Shown here piece after piece: positions 5,843 through 14,610 of a stretch of 16,788 nucleotides of DNA. Below the pieces are notes generated by a model. The model was not told the origin of the DNA and did no database searches. It worked only from the letters and a program-made list of their open reading frames with translations. Position 1 is the first letter of the stretch. Every line of letters starts with the position of its first letter. Origin of the DNA: an uncultured Peptococcaceae bacterium. Its GTDB lineage: Bacteria; Bacillota; Desulfitobacteriia; Desulfitobacteriales; Syntrophobotulaceae. Position numbers and translations under genes: made by a program. Location of the stretch: assembly GCA_937892995.1 (NCBI GenBank), contig CALBJS010000284.1, positions 1-16,788 of the forward strand, given 5' to 3'.

Positions 5843-7027
5843 ATGAATAAAACGGGTATTGATGAAATAAAAGTCCAAGGAAGACGTGTCTTGGTAAGAG
5901 TGGATTTTAACGTGCCCATGGATGACAAACAAACTATCACCGATGATACTAGGATCAGGGCGGCACTTCCTACTATTAATTATTTAGTGGAAAACAGAGC
6001 TAAGGTTATTCTTACCTCCCATCTCGGCAGGCCTAAGGGCAAAAGGAATTCAAAATATTCTTTAGCACCTGTAGCTGTAAGGTTAAGCGAATTGCTTGGC
6101 CAAGAAGTGCAAATAGCTAAGGATTGTGTGGGCAAGGAGGTTAAAGCCCAGATCCAAACGCTTAAGGATAGTCAGGTACTTCTTTTAGAGAATGTTAGGT
6201 TCTATGAGGAAGAAGAAAAGAATAATCCTGATTTTGCTAAGAAGCTCGCGGATTTAGCCGAGATCTATGTCAATGATGCTTTCGGAACTGCTCATCGAGC
6301 CCATGCTTCTACCGAAGGTGTTGCCAAATACATACCGGCTTATGCAGGTTTTCTGATGAAAAAAGAAGTAGATATCATGGGTAAAGCTTTAGAAAATCCG
6401 GCACGACCTTTTATAGCCATTATAGGCGGAGCGAAGGTTAGTGACAAAATTGCCGTTATTGAAAACCTTCTAAAGAAAGTTGATATTCTGATTATTGGCG
6501 GAGGTATGGCGAATACTTTTCTTAAGGCTCAAGGCTACGAAATGGGCAAATCTTTGGTTGAGGATGATAAAGTCGCCCTTGCCTTGGAAATGCTTAAAAT
6601 GGCCCAAACTGCCGGGGTTAGCCTTTTGTTGCCTTCTGATGTAGTAGTTGCCAAAGAATTCTCGGCTAATGCTCCATCTAGGACTATTGATATTACTAGG
6701 CTGGAAGCCGATGATCTGGTTTTAGATATAGGTCCGGAAAGTGCAGAAAAGTTTGCTAAGGAGGTCTTAGCGGCCCAGACAGTTATCTGGAACGGCCCAA
6801 TGGGAGTATTCGAAATGGAGGCTTTCGCTCGGGGCACAGAGAAAATCGCTCAGGCCATGGCCCAATGCCAAGGTATTACCATTGTTGGTGGCGGGGATTC
6901 TGTAGCGGCTGTCGAGAAGATGGGGGTAGCAGCTAAGCTTACTCATATTTCAACAGGAGGAGGAGCATCCTTAGAATTCTTAGAAGGGAAGGTTCTCCCC
7001 GGTGTTGCTGCCCTTAAAGACAAATAA
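5843..7027 (+). CDS. pgk: Phosphoglycerate kinase
   Basis: This cytoplasmic enzyme transfers the acyl phosphate of 1,3-bisphosphoglycerate to ADP, making 3-phosphoglycerate and ATP, and runs in reverse in gluconeogenesis. All 394 residues match the family and its usual length. The N-terminal substrate domain shows VDFNVP (20-25), Arg37 and SHLGRPKG (59-66), then ENVRFYEEEEKN and NDAFGTAHRAHAS. The C-terminal nucleotide domain shows GGAKVSDKI, GGGMANTF, WNGPMGVFE and the phosphate-binding GGGDS and STGGGASLEFL segments. The ATG has a GAGGA ribosome binding site 7 nt upstream. It is first in the pgk-tpiA-gpmI-eno cluster, with 85 bp before tpiA. Confidence 0.98.
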   Translation: MNKTGIDEIKVQGRRVLVRVDFNVPMDDKQTITDDTRIRAALPTINYLVENRAKVILTSHLGRPKGKRNSKYSLAPVAVRLSELLGQEVQIAKDCVGKEVKAQIQTLKDSQVLLLENVRFYEEEEKNNPDFAKKLADLAEIYVNDAFGTAHRAHASTEGVAKYIPAYAGFLMKKEVDIMGKALENPARPFIAIIGGAKVSDKIAVIENLLKKVDILIIGGGMANTFLKAQGYEMGKSLVEDDKVALALEMLKMAQTAGVSLLLPSDVVVAKEFSANAPSRTIDITRLEADDLVLDIGPESAEKFAKEVLAAQTVIWNGPMGVFEMEAFARGTEKIAQAMAQCQGITIVGGGDSVAAVEKMGVAAKLTHISTGGGASLEFLEGKVLPGVAALKDK

Positions 7028-7112
7028 AAATAAATAGCTCTAGATAGATCTATAGTATATAGATAATAATAGAAAGATAAGATCAATAGTTTTTTGAAGG
7101 GGGTTTTTCTTC

Positions 7113-7871
7113 GTGACCAAAAGACGTCCACTTATCGCCGGTAATTGGAAGATGCACAAGACAGCCCAAGAGGCCAGAGATTTTGCAATGGGTTTTCAAG
7201 AAAAAGTGGGAGATGTGACTGACATTGATATGGTAGTCTGTGCTCCTTTTACGGCCTTGCATGTTTTAAAAGAGGAATTGGAAGAAAGCATTGTGCATAT
7301 CGGTGCTCAAAATATGTACCCGGAGGTCAAGGGAGCATACACAGGGGAAGTTTCCGGGCCTATGCTTTTAGATTTAGCTTGTACTTATGTAGTACTTGGC
7401 CACTCTGAACGGAGGGAATACCTCAAAGAAGATGATGGATTTATCGCTAAGAAAGTCAAGGTAGCCTTAGAATTAGGGCTTATACCGATTCTATGTGTAG
7501 GTGAAAACTTGGCACTTAGAGAAGATGGCAAGGCTCTTGCCTTTGTTCGTAGTCAGGTAGAGAAAGACTTGATGGAACTGGGGCCTGACGAATTACGCAA
7601 AGTGGTCATAGCCTATGAACCGATTTGGGCCATTGGGACCGGTAAAACGGCCTCTGCTCAAGATGCTCAGGAAATGTGTTCAGGTATAAGATCAACCCTA
7701 GCCGGGATAGCCGGTTCGGTAGCCCAAGAGATTCGGATACTCTATGGGGGAAGCGTAAAATCCGGTAATATTGCCGACCTTATGGCCCAGCCTGATATTG
7801 ATGGCGCTTTAGTAGGTGGAGCTAGCCTGGAAGTTCAGGAATTTGCCCAATTGATTCAAAACGCGAGGTGA
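7113..7871 (+). CDS. tpiA: Triosephosphate isomerase
   Basis: This TIM-barrel enzyme interconverts dihydroxyacetone phosphate and glyceraldehyde 3-phosphate. Its 252 residues contain Asn11 and Lys13 (GNWKMHK), the electrophile His97 (LGHSERR), the catalytic base Glu169 (AYEPIWAIGTGK, which begins the flexible lid) and the phosphate-binding LYGGSVK and GALVGGASL loops. The start is a GTG placed about 9 nt after a GAAGGGGG ribosome binding site. The 85-bp gap after pgk holds only a small AU-rich hairpin (7048-7064) and no terminator. It ends 5 bp before the gpmI ATG, and its last codons form the gpmI ribosome binding site. Confidence 0.98.
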   Translation: MTKRRPLIAGNWKMHKTAQEARDFAMGFQEKVGDVTDIDMVVCAPFTALHVLKEELEESIVHIGAQNMYPEVKGAYTGEVSGPMLLDLACTYVVLGHSERREYLKEDDGFIAKKVKVALELGLIPILCVGENLALREDGKALAFVRSQVEKDLMELGPDELRKVVIAYEPIWAIGTGKTASAQDAQEMCSGIRSTLAGIAGSVAQEIRILYGGSVKSGNIADLMAQPDIDGALVGGASLEVQEFAQLIQNAR

Positions 7872-7876
7872 CTTTC

Positions 7877-9430
7877 ATGACTGAAAGAACGGGAAAACCG
7901 CTCTTGCTCATGATCCTGGACGGATGGGGCTATAATTCGGATCAAGAAGGGAACGCTATTCTTGCGGCTAACACTCCGAATATCCATAAACTTATGGATT
8001 CTTATCCCAAGACTCTACTTCAAGCTTCAGGACATGATGTTGGATTACCTAAGGGACAGATGGGTAATTCCGAGGTAGGTCATTTGAATATCGGGGCAGG
8101 AAGAGTAGTTTACCAAGAACTGACTCGTATTTCTAAAGCGATTGATGGGGGCTCGTTAGAGACTAATAAAGTCCTTTTAGAGGCCATGACTCGTTTGCTT
8201 GGAACAGGCAAGGCCCTTCACTTGCTGGGATTGCTATCTGATGGGGGTGTTCATTCCCATATTAAGCATTTGTTTGCTCTTCTTGATATGGCGGTACAAG
8301 TCGGAGTAGAGAAGATATTTGTCCATCCTATCCTCGATGGTCGGGATGTCCTTCCCCAGAGTGCCAAAAATTATATCTGTGAACTGGAAAAAAAGCTACA
8401 GGAAATAGGTAGAGGGAAAATCGCTACTGTTGGTGGACGCTATTATTCTATGGACCGAGATAAGCGTTGGGATAGAGTAGAAAAAGCTTACAAAGCTTTT
8501 GTCTATGGTAAGGCCCCGATGGAAGGTAATGCTTTAGCAACTGTAGAAGGTTCATATGATAATAAAATAGTGGATGAATTCGTTAATCCTACCGTCATCG
8601 TAGACGAAAAGGGAGAACCTATAGCCACGATCCAGGATGGGGACAGTATAATTTTCTTTAATTTTCGGGCGGATCGGGCCAGAGAGATCACCAGAGCTTT
8701 TATCGAAGAGGATTTTGAAGGCTTTGACCGGCCAGAGAGACCACGTGTCCATTATGTCTGCCTGACGGAATATGATGCTTCTTTCGATTGCCCTGTGGCC
8801 TTTCCTCCTCAGAACCTGGAGAACACATTAGGGGAAGTTCTTTCCGACCAAGGATTAAAGCAGTTACGAATAGCCGAAACAGAAAAATATGCTCATGTTA
8901 CCTTCTTCTTCAATGGTGGTATTGAAGAACCGGAGGAAGGGGAAGAACGAATCCTTATTCAATCACCGGAAGTTCCAACTTATAATCTGAAACCTGAAAT
9001 GAGTGCCTATGAAATAACTGCTACCCTGCTTCACCAGATTAGACAAGAAAAGTATGATGTAATAGTTCTGAATTTTGCTAATGCTGATATGGTAGGCCAT
9101 ACCGGATTCTTCGAGGCTACGACCAAAGCATTGGAAGCCGTCGATGCTTGTCTGGGTGAGATTGTTGACGAAGTTCAGTGCCGAGAGGGAACAGTCATCA
9201 TAACCTCTGATCACGGCAATGCCGAAAATATGGTCGATAAAGAAACCCATTCACCATTAACAGCTCATTCCACGAATAGGGTTCCCTTTATCCTGGTAGA
9301 TGATAAATATAAGGACAGAAGCCTCAGGGAGGAAGGGGCACTCTGTGATATAGCTCCAACAATCCTGGAGATACTTAACATTGACGTTCCTCCGGAGATG
9401 ACAGGGAAATCGCTAATCAAAAAGACTTAA
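7877..9430 (+). CDS. gpmI: Cofactor-independent phosphoglycerate mutase (2,3-bisphosphoglycerate-independent)
   Basis: This enzyme converts 3-phosphoglycerate to 2-phosphoglycerate through a phosphoserine intermediate, with two Mn2+ ions. It has the alkaline-phosphatase fold. Asp15 (ILDGWG) and the nucleophile Ser65 (MGNSEVGH) bind metal; DGGVHSHIKH, HPILDGRDV, RYYSMDRDKRWDR and FFNFRADRARE bind substrate; ADMVGHTG, TSDHGNAE and HSTNRVPF supply the remaining metal ligands. The ATG at 7877 is chosen because GAGGTGA (7864-7870) sits 6 nt before it; the GTG at 7868 overlaps that site. The resulting 517 residues match the family. Only 5 bp separate it from tpiA, so coupling is likely; eno follows after 83 bp. 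Confidence 0.97.
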   Translation: MTERTGKPLLLMILDGWGYNSDQEGNAILAANTPNIHKLMDSYPKTLLQASGHDVGLPKGQMGNSEVGHLNIGAGRVVYQELTRISKAIDGGSLETNKVLLEAMTRLLGTGKALHLLGLLSDGGVHSHIKHLFALLDMAVQVGVEKIFVHPILDGRDVLPQSAKNYICELEKKLQEIGRGKIATVGGRYYSMDRDKRWDRVEKAYKAFVYGKAPMEGNALATVEGSYDNKIVDEFVNPTVIVDEKGEPIATIQDGDSIIFFNFRADRAREITRAFIEEDFEGFDRPERPRVHYVCLTEYDASFDCPVAFPPQNLENTLGEVLSDQGLKQLRIAETEKYAHVTFFFNGGIEEPEEGEERILIQSPEVPTYNLKPEMSAYEITATLLHQIRQEKYDVIVLNFANADMVGHTGFFEATTKALEAVDACLGEIVDEVQCREGTVIITSDHGNAENMVDKETHSPLTAHSTNRVPFILVDDKYKDRSLREEGALCDIAPTILEILNIDVPPEMTGKSLIKKT

Positions 9431-9513
9431 TAAGTAAGAACATTGCCAATTAATTAAGGACAGACTCTGACTTATCAACAAAAAATACAATTTTTTTAAA
9501 AGGAGTGACGTAA

Positions 9514-10791
9514 ATGAGCTTTATAGATCAAGTAATTGCTCGAGAAATTCTAGATTCCAGAGGTTTTCCCACAGTAGAAGTAGATGTAATCCTGGAAGAT
9601 GGTACTCTGGGAAGGGCTGCCGTTCCTTCCGGGGCTTCCACCGGAGCATTCGAAGCCTTGGAATTGCGGGATGGTGATAAGACCCGCTATAATGGCAAAG
9701 GGGTACTTCAAGCTGTTGCCAATGTTAAGGACCTTATCGCTCCAGAAGTGGAAGGACTTAATGCCTTCGATCAGCCCGGAATAGACAGAGTATTGGTAGA
9801 GATCGACGGTACGGAGACTAAAAGCAAATTAGGGGCCAATGCTACACTTGGTGTTTCTTTAGCTGTAGCCAGAGCAGCTTCCGAGTATTTAGGGCTGCCA
9901 TTCTACCAATATATTGGGGGAGTAAATGCCAAAGAGCTGCCGGTTCCCATGATGAACATCCTTAATGGTGGGGAACACGCCGATAATAATGTGGATATTC
10001 AGGAATTCATGATTATGCCTATCGGTGCTGCCAACTTCTCTGAGGCTATGAGAATGGGCTCAGAGATTTATCATACTCTGAAATCTGTTTTAAAAGGTAG
10101 GGGTCTAGTCACAGCGATCGGTGATGAAGGTGGATTTGCTCCTAACTTGGCCTCCAATGCTGAGGCTCTAGAAGTTATTGTTGACGCGATTGAGAAGGCC
10201 GGCTATAAACCCGGGGAGCAGGTTGTCTTGGCCATAGATGTTGCCGCTACCGAAATGTATAAAGACGGGATCTACGTCCTGGAAGGTGAGGGACTCAAAA
10301 AAACCGCAGACGAAATGATCGAGTATTATATAGACCTTTGCAATAAGTTTCCAATTCTCTCTATTGAAGACGGTCTTTCCGAAGATGACTGGGATGGTTG
10401 GGCGAAGCTTACTCAGCGTCTAGGAAGCAAGATTCAACTTGTTGGGGATGATCTTTTTGTCACGAATTCTAGTAGACTCGCCCGGGGTATCAAGGCTAAC
10501 TGTGGTAACTCTATCCTCGTAAAGCTTAATCAAATCGGTACTTTGACTGAAACCTTAGATACCATTGAGCTGGCTAAAAGGGCCGGCTATACCACTGTAA
10601 TATCTCATCGTTCCGGGGAAACGGAAGACGTTTCCCTTGCCCATGTGGCTGTAGGTGTTAATTCCGGTCAACTCAAGACGGGAGCACCTGCCCGGACTGA
10701 TAGGCTTGTAAAATACAACGAACTTCTCAGGATAGAGGAAGAACTTGGTCTTACTGCTATTTATCGAGGAAGAATGGCCCTGAATAAGTAA
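9514..10791 (+). CDS. eno: Enolase
   Basis: This enzyme dehydrates 2-phosphoglycerate to phosphoenolpyruvate with Mg2+. The 425 residues carry the mobile loop SGASTG (39-44), GGEHADNNVDIQEFMIMP, GDEGGFAPN with the acid/base Glu, the metal ligands in IDVAATEMY, SIEDGLSEDDWDGW and VGDDLF, the catalytic Lys in LVKLNQIGT, and SHRSGETED with the substrate-binding His-Arg-Ser. The ATG follows an AAGGAG ribosome binding site by 8 nt. It is the last gene of the glycolytic block; a 17-bp stem-loop lies 68 bp downstream of its stop. No internal promoter was seen in the 83-bp gap before it, which makes co-transcription with gpmI likely. Confidence 0.98.
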   Translation: MSFIDQVIAREILDSRGFPTVEVDVILEDGTLGRAAVPSGASTGAFEALELRDGDKTRYNGKGVLQAVANVKDLIAPEVEGLNAFDQPGIDRVLVEIDGTETKSKLGANATLGVSLAVARAASEYLGLPFYQYIGGVNAKELPVPMMNILNGGEHADNNVDIQEFMIMPIGAANFSEAMRMGSEIYHTLKSVLKGRGLVTAIGDEGGFAPNLASNAEALEVIVDAIEKAGYKPGEQVVLAIDVAATEMYKDGIYVLEGEGLKKTADEMIEYYIDLCNKFPILSIEDGLSEDDWDGWAKLTQRLGSKIQLVGDDLFVTNSSRLARGIKANCGNSILVKLNQIGTLTETLDTIELAKRAGYTTVISHRSGETEDVSLAHVAVGVNSGQLKTGAPARTDRLVKYNELLRIEEELGLTAIYRGRMALNK

Positions 10792-10858
10792 GTAAAGATA
10801 ACTTAAAAGTAAAAAACGAGCTGATTAAACGCCGTAGACTATGAACTTCTAAAACAAA

Positions 10859-10905
10859 GATTGAAGTGAAGGAGTGCGATGAAGTCATACTTCTTCACTT
10901 CAATC
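10859..10905 (+). terminator. Long stem-loop after eno, probable terminator
   Basis: GATTGAAGTGAAGGAGT (10859-10875) pairs with ACTTCTTCACTTCAATC (10889-10905) over 17 bp with a single G-U pair, closing a 13-nt loop. The downstream tract is T-rich but interrupted (ATTTCTTTC), so termination may be partial, or the stem may also protect the 3' end of the glycolytic mRNA. Confidence 0.7.
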
Positions 10906-11042
10906 ATTTCTTTCACATCCTTCATTCTTTCGTTTCTTTGGGATTTTTTGTTTTTTATTTGTGCTACTTTAAAAAATGACTATATATTTATTTTTTGATG
11001 GTGCTTCTTGTTTAAAAACATTCTGGCTTTGTACTACAAATC

Positions 11043-11071
11043 TTGCGTCAGAGTATTCACTGTGCTAAAAT
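11043..11071 (+). promoter_or_regulatory. Sigma-A promoter of secG
   Basis: A TTGCGT -35 box (11043-11048) and an extended -10 element TGCTAAAAT (TAAAAT at 11066-11071) are separated by 17 bp. It is the best promoter candidate in the eno-secG gap. Confidence 0.55.
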
Positions 11072-11193
11072 AGTCATGCTGGTCAAAAGCTACTAAAGTA
11101 AGCCGCTTAGTACCGCTTAAGAACAGAGCATAATTGATTCCTGATAGCTATAATAAACACAGTGGCTTTAAGCTCCTTAGGGGAGGTGAAAGT

Positions 11194-11424
11194 ATGACAA
11201 TATTTATAATAGTCGTTCTAATTATTAGTTCTATCGGATTAATCGCCACGGTTCTTTTACAATCCGGGAAGAGTGCCGGGCTATCGGGCTCAATCGCCGG
11301 TGCAGGTGAGCAATTCTTTGGCAAATCTGCTAAAGGGATGGATGGTTTTTTTTCGAAGCTAAGTGTAGCTTTTGCAGTATTATTCTTATTAAGCTCATTA
11401 GGACTTACGGTATTCTTAAAATAA
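11194..11424 (+). CDS. secG: Protein translocase subunit SecG
   Basis: This small non-essential subunit of the SecYEG protein-conducting channel helps SecA-driven export. It has 76 residues from the ATG at 11194, which follows a GGAGGTG ribosome binding site by 5 nt. The open frame extends upstream to 11134, but no start there has a ribosome binding site. Two membrane helices are seen (about 2-21 and 55-74), joined by the Gly/Ser-rich loop LLQSGKSAGLSGSIAGAGEQFFGKSAKGMDGF, with the characteristic LLQSGK and FF(G)K features. Position after eno and upstream of esterase-smpB-ssrA matches Firmicutes genomes. Confidence 0.93.
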   Translation: MTIFIIVVLIISSIGLIATVLLQSGKSAGLSGSIAGAGEQFFGKSAKGMDGFFSKLSVAFAVLFLLSSLGLTVFLK

Positions 11425-11430
11425 ATCAAG

Positions 11431-11466
11431 CAACATATTATCCCGCTGTTAGGCGGGGTTGTTTTG
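11431..11466 (+). terminator. Hairpin between secG and hppA, terminator or attenuator
   Basis: CCCGC (11442-11446) pairs with GCGGG (11453-11457) around a 6-nt loop, followed by GTTGTTTT; CAAC and GTTG on either side may lengthen the structure. Only 25 bp remain before the hppA ribosome binding site, with no room for a promoter, so hppA is probably expressed by read-through of this hairpin. Confidence 0.55.
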
Positions 11467-11490
11467 TGTGTAACAGGAGGTAGCAAATAA

Positions 11491-13497
11491 ATGGACTTCG
11501 CAACAATGCCCTTATGGGCGATAGCAGCAGGAATTGTCGGGCTGCTGGTAGCACTGTATTTTGCAAAAAACGTACTAAAAGAAAGCCCCGGAAACGCAAG
11601 AATGCAGGAAATATCTAAAGCTATTCAAGATGGGGCTATGGCTTATCTTAATCGTCAATATAGGACATTAATACCTTTCGTTGTAGTTATTTTTATTGTC
11701 TTATTCATTTTTACTAGCCCGGCCGCCGCTGTGTCATTCCTGGTGGGTGCAGTTGCGTCCGCTTTAGCAGGCTATGTAGGGATGAGCATCACGACTAGAG
11801 CGAATACGCGGACCACAGAGGCTGCCCGGTCTAGTCTTAATAAGGCACTCGGGGTATCTTTCCGAGCCGGTGCCGTCATGGGCTTATCAGTTGCCGGCTT
11901 AGGTCTCCTCGGAGTCGCCGGACTTTTTCTGATATTTGGCGATGCCCAGACTATTAACTCTTTTGCTTTCGGGGCTAGTGCCATTGCCCTCTTTGCTCGT
12001 GTTGGCGGAGGGATCTTCACTAAAGCTGCCGATGTGGGGGCGGATTTAGTAGGTAAAATTGAAGCGGGAATTCCCGAGGATGACCCTCGTAACCCGGCTG
12101 TTATCGCTGATAACGTTGGGGACAACGTTGGAGATACTGCCGGCATGGGAGCCGACCTTTTTGAGTCTTATGCAGCTACAGCCATCGCAGGAATGCTGAT
12201 TGGATATTCAGTATTTGGCGGGCACGGTATGGGAGAAATGCTCTTTTTAGGAATTGGTGCCGTAGGAATTATTAGTTCCATCATTGCTAGTTTTTTTGTG
12301 CGAACCGGAGAGGATGCTAATCCTCAAACTGCACTTAATAAAGGACTTTGGGGAACCAATATTCTTACAGCCGCTGCTTCTTACGCTCTCGTCCATCTGC
12401 TTCTTCCGGCAACATATACTTCTGCTAACGGAACCGTGATCACCCCAAATAGGGTATTTATCGCTATTCTTTGTGGTCTGGCCGTTAATATCCTAATCGG
12501 TCTGATTACCGAATACTTCACATCAAATCAGAAAAAGCCTTCCCAGTCTATTGCCAAAGCTTCGGAGACCGGTGCAGCTACAAACTTAATTTCCGGGTTA
12601 TCGGTCGGTCTTAAAAGTACAGCACTTCCTGTACTCACCATCTGTGCTGCTACCTTGGTAGCTTTTGAGGCTGCCGGTGTCTACGGTATTGCTATGGCAG
12701 CTATGGCCATGCTCTCAACTGCAGCGATTGTGGTTGCCATTGACTCTTTCGGTCCTGTAGCAGACAATGCTGGTGGTATTGCGGAAATGGCTGAACTTGA
12801 ACCTAATGTCCGTAAAACCACAGATAAGCTTGATGCCGTAGGTAATACTACCGCAGCTGTTGCTAAAGGTTTTGCTATTGGTTCAGCAGCATTGACCGCT
12901 TTAGCCTTATTTAATGCCTTCTCTGAATTGGCTGGGCTTACAAGTATCGATATTCTTGTTCCCACCACGATTGTAGGTCTTTTCATCGGGGCAGGGTTAC
13001 CCTTCCTTTTCTCAGCTTATGCTATGGAAGCAGTCGGTAAGGCTGCGTTCGAAATGATTGGCGAAGTACGTCGCCAGTTTAGAGAAATTCCTGGACTGAT
13101 GGAAGGAAAGACAAAACCTGATTATGCTTCCTGCGTAGATATTGCCACTAAAGCAGCTATTAGACAAATGATTATCCCTGGTCTCCTGGCTGTAGGGACA
13201 CCTGTACTTGTTGGATTCATTCTGGGCAAAGGTGCTATGGGTGGAATGCTGGCGGGTGGTACAGTAGCCGGCTTCCTTATGGCTCTCTTCATGTCCAATG
13301 CCGGTGGTGCTTGGGATAATGCTAAGAAATATATTGAAGAAGGACATCATGGTGGTAAGGGTACACCTGCCCACGCAGCTGCTGTTATCGGTGATACTGT
13401 GGGTGACCCCTTTAAAGATACTTCTGGTCCATCCCTGAATGCCTTGATTAAAGTCATGGGAACGATCTCTCTGATCATCGCTCCCTTCCTGCACTAA
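11491..13497 (+). CDS. hppA: Membrane-bound ion-pumping pyrophosphatase, predicted K+-dependent
   Basis: This integral membrane enzyme hydrolyses pyrophosphate and pumps H+ or Na+ out of the cytoplasm. At 668 residues it is typical of bacterial members with about 16 helices. The catalytic loops are intact: DVGADLVGKIEAGIPEDDPRNPAVIADNVGDNVGD (181-215), GPVADNAGGIAEM (421-433) and the C-terminal DTVGDPFKDTSGPSLN. At the residues known to decide K+ dependence, the protein reads GNTTAAVAKG (451-460), with Ala455 and Ala458 where K+-independent enzymes have Lys and Thr, so K+ dependence is predicted. Na+ versus H+ specificity cannot be decided by eye. The ATG lies 9 nt after AGGAGGT. It is 66 bp from secG with a hairpin between them, so the two probably share a promoter. 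Confidence 0.96.
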   Translation: MDFATMPLWAIAAGIVGLLVALYFAKNVLKESPGNARMQEISKAIQDGAMAYLNRQYRTLIPFVVVIFIVLFIFTSPAAAVSFLVGAVASALAGYVGMSITTRANTRTTEAARSSLNKALGVSFRAGAVMGLSVAGLGLLGVAGLFLIFGDAQTINSFAFGASAIALFARVGGGIFTKAADVGADLVGKIEAGIPEDDPRNPAVIADNVGDNVGDTAGMGADLFESYAATAIAGMLIGYSVFGGHGMGEMLFLGIGAVGIISSIIASFFVRTGEDANPQTALNKGLWGTNILTAAASYALVHLLLPATYTSANGTVITPNRVFIAILCGLAVNILIGLITEYFTSNQKKPSQSIAKASETGAATNLISGLSVGLKSTALPVLTICAATLVAFEAAGVYGIAMAAMAMLSTAAIVVAIDSFGPVADNAGGIAEMAELEPNVRKTTDKLDAVGNTTAAVAKGFAIGSAALTALALFNAFSELAGLTSIDILVPTTIVGLFIGAGLPFLFSAYAMEAVGKAAFEMIGEVRRQFREIPGLMEGKTKPDYASCVDIATKAAIRQMIIPGLLAVGTPVLVGFILGKGAMGGMLAGGTVAGFLMALFMSNAGGAWDNAKKYIEEGHHGGKGTPAHAAAVIGDTVGDPFKDTSGPSLNALIKVMGTISLIIAPFLH

Positions 13498-13514
13498 TAT
13501 CTGATTTCAGATAT
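13497..13514 (+). repeat. Palindrome overlapping the hppA stop codon
   Basis: ATATCTGA-TT-TCAGATAT is a perfect 8-bp inverted repeat that begins on the last base of the hppA TAA. In RNA it gives a tight 2-nt loop. It has no U-tract and may protect the mRNA end or mark a DNA-binding site. Confidence 0.6.
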
Positions 13515-13808
13515 CAGAAGTTAGAGGTCCGAATTAGAAGTTAAAAGAGAAATATATAATGAACCAAAATGTTTTATAGATCTAGATTAAAGAGACCATT
13601 CTAAAATTACCTTTTCAGGTTTTCAGGGTGGTCTCTATCTTTTTATAGGTTTTTGAAAACTTCAATAATTGCATTTTACAGTATTATTTGTTTAAATATA
13701 TAAGGTGATGCAATATTCTAGGCTTCTGGGTCATAAAGTTTTTAAAAATAGCGGATAATGGAATGAATTCTTGATTAATTTACTATAATTAATTTGGATG
13801 TGAGAACT
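13498..13808 (+). other. Intergenic region between hppA and the esterase (311 bp)
   Basis: It contains the palindrome at the hppA stop, the hppA terminator, and an AT-rich stretch leading to the esterase. A perfect TATAAT at 13784-13789 is present but has no convincing -35 partner and would start the transcript at or inside the ribosome binding site; the GATAAT at 13754-13759 is an alternative. No gene is supported. Confidence 0.5.
13591..13645 (+). terminator. Rho-independent terminator after hppA
   Basis: AGAGACCA (13591-13598) pairs perfectly with TGGTCTCT (13629-13636) across a 30-nt loop, then ATCTTTTTATAGG provides the U-tract. It lies about 95 bp after hppA. Confidence 0.7.
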
Positions 13809-14564
13809 ATGTATAGAAAAGAAGAGTTAATAAAACCGTTCTTTTTTCAGGGTGGAGAAATAGGGATACTTCTGATCCATGGCTTTACTGCCTGTCCTAT
13901 AGATATGAAGCCCTTAGGGGAGAAGTTAAATAGCTTTGGTTACACTGTCTATGCACCACTCTTGGCCGGTCACGGTTTAACACCTGAAGACTTAAAAACT
14001 ACTTCTTGGAAGGATTGGGAGCGTAGTGCAGCTGAAGCTCTGGGACAATTAAAAGGAACTTGCAGGAAAATTATAGCGATAGGACATTCCATGGGAGGAT
14101 TGATAGCCCTTTCCTTGGCTGCCCAAGGAAAATTAGATGCAATAGTATCTATCAATGCCCCGATTATCTATAAGGAACGGGATTATCATTTTGCTGATCG
14201 CCTTTTGGGTAAACAAGAATATGTGGAAAAACCCGGTAAGCAGGAAGAGATAACTGTAAATAGTGAAGGCCTTCCCCATTTCTCCTATGTGAAAGTACCT
14301 GTCGAGTGTTTCGTTTCTCTTAATAAAGCCCTAACACCGATTCAGAATGAATTACGTAAGATCGGATGTCCGGCCCTGATAGTTCAGAGCTTGGAGGACA
14401 AGACGGTTCATCCCCGTAGCGGGCGAATGATTGAAAAGAGTATTAAACACCGCAGGAAAGATGTTATCTACTGGGCTAAGGAAGATCATTATCTTCCCCT
14501 AAGCTCCCAACGAAATAAATTGGCTGAAAAGATTCGGATATTCCTTTTGAAATATAATTTTTAA
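13809..14564 (+). CDS. Carboxylesterase / monoacylglycerol lipase-type alpha/beta hydrolase (Est30-like)
   Basis: This is a soluble alpha/beta hydrolase that cleaves short- to medium-chain carboxylic esters. From the ATG at 13809 it has 251 residues; that start is chosen because GGATGTGA (13796-13803) lies 5 nt before it, while the in-frame TTG at 13794 has no ribosome binding site. The oxyanion motif is HGFTA (24-28). The catalytic triad can be placed as Ser94 (GHSMGG), Asp197 (SLEDKTVHP) and His227 (EDHYLPL), very close to the positions in Geobacillus Est30. In Bacillus the orthologue sits in secG-yvaK-rnr-smpB; here rnr is missing. The HD-domain gene begins 46 bp downstream, so the two are probably co-transcribed. 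The physiological ester is unknown. Confidence 0.9.
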   Translation: MYRKEELIKPFFFQGGEIGILLIHGFTACPIDMKPLGEKLNSFGYTVYAPLLAGHGLTPEDLKTTSWKDWERSAAEALGQLKGTCRKIIAIGHSMGGLIALSLAAQGKLDAIVSINAPIIYKERDYHFADRLLGKQEYVEKPGKQEEITVNSEGLPHFSYVKVPVECFVSLNKALTPIQNELRKIGCPALIVQSLEDKTVHPRSGRMIEKSIKHRRKDVIYWAKEDHYLPLSSQRNKLAEKIRIFLLKYNF

Positions 14565-14610
14565 GGCTTTATTTAGCGGAAAGATAGATATCATATTAGG
14601 AGGTATAATA

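Larger units (their letters stand above)
10792..11193 (+). other. Intergenic region between eno and secG (402 bp)
   Basis: No gene is supported. It begins with the eno stem-loop (10859-10905), followed by a T-rich stretch (about 10906-11000, with runs of up to six Ts) and then the secG promoter (11043-11071). The transcript from that promoter would have a leader of about 115 nt before the secG ATG. Confidence 0.6.

Noticed and set aside
13012..13494. 160-codon minus-strand open frame within hppA
   Set aside because: It is the antisense shadow of a highly conserved membrane pyrophosphatase segment; it has no ribosome binding site and no family resemblance.
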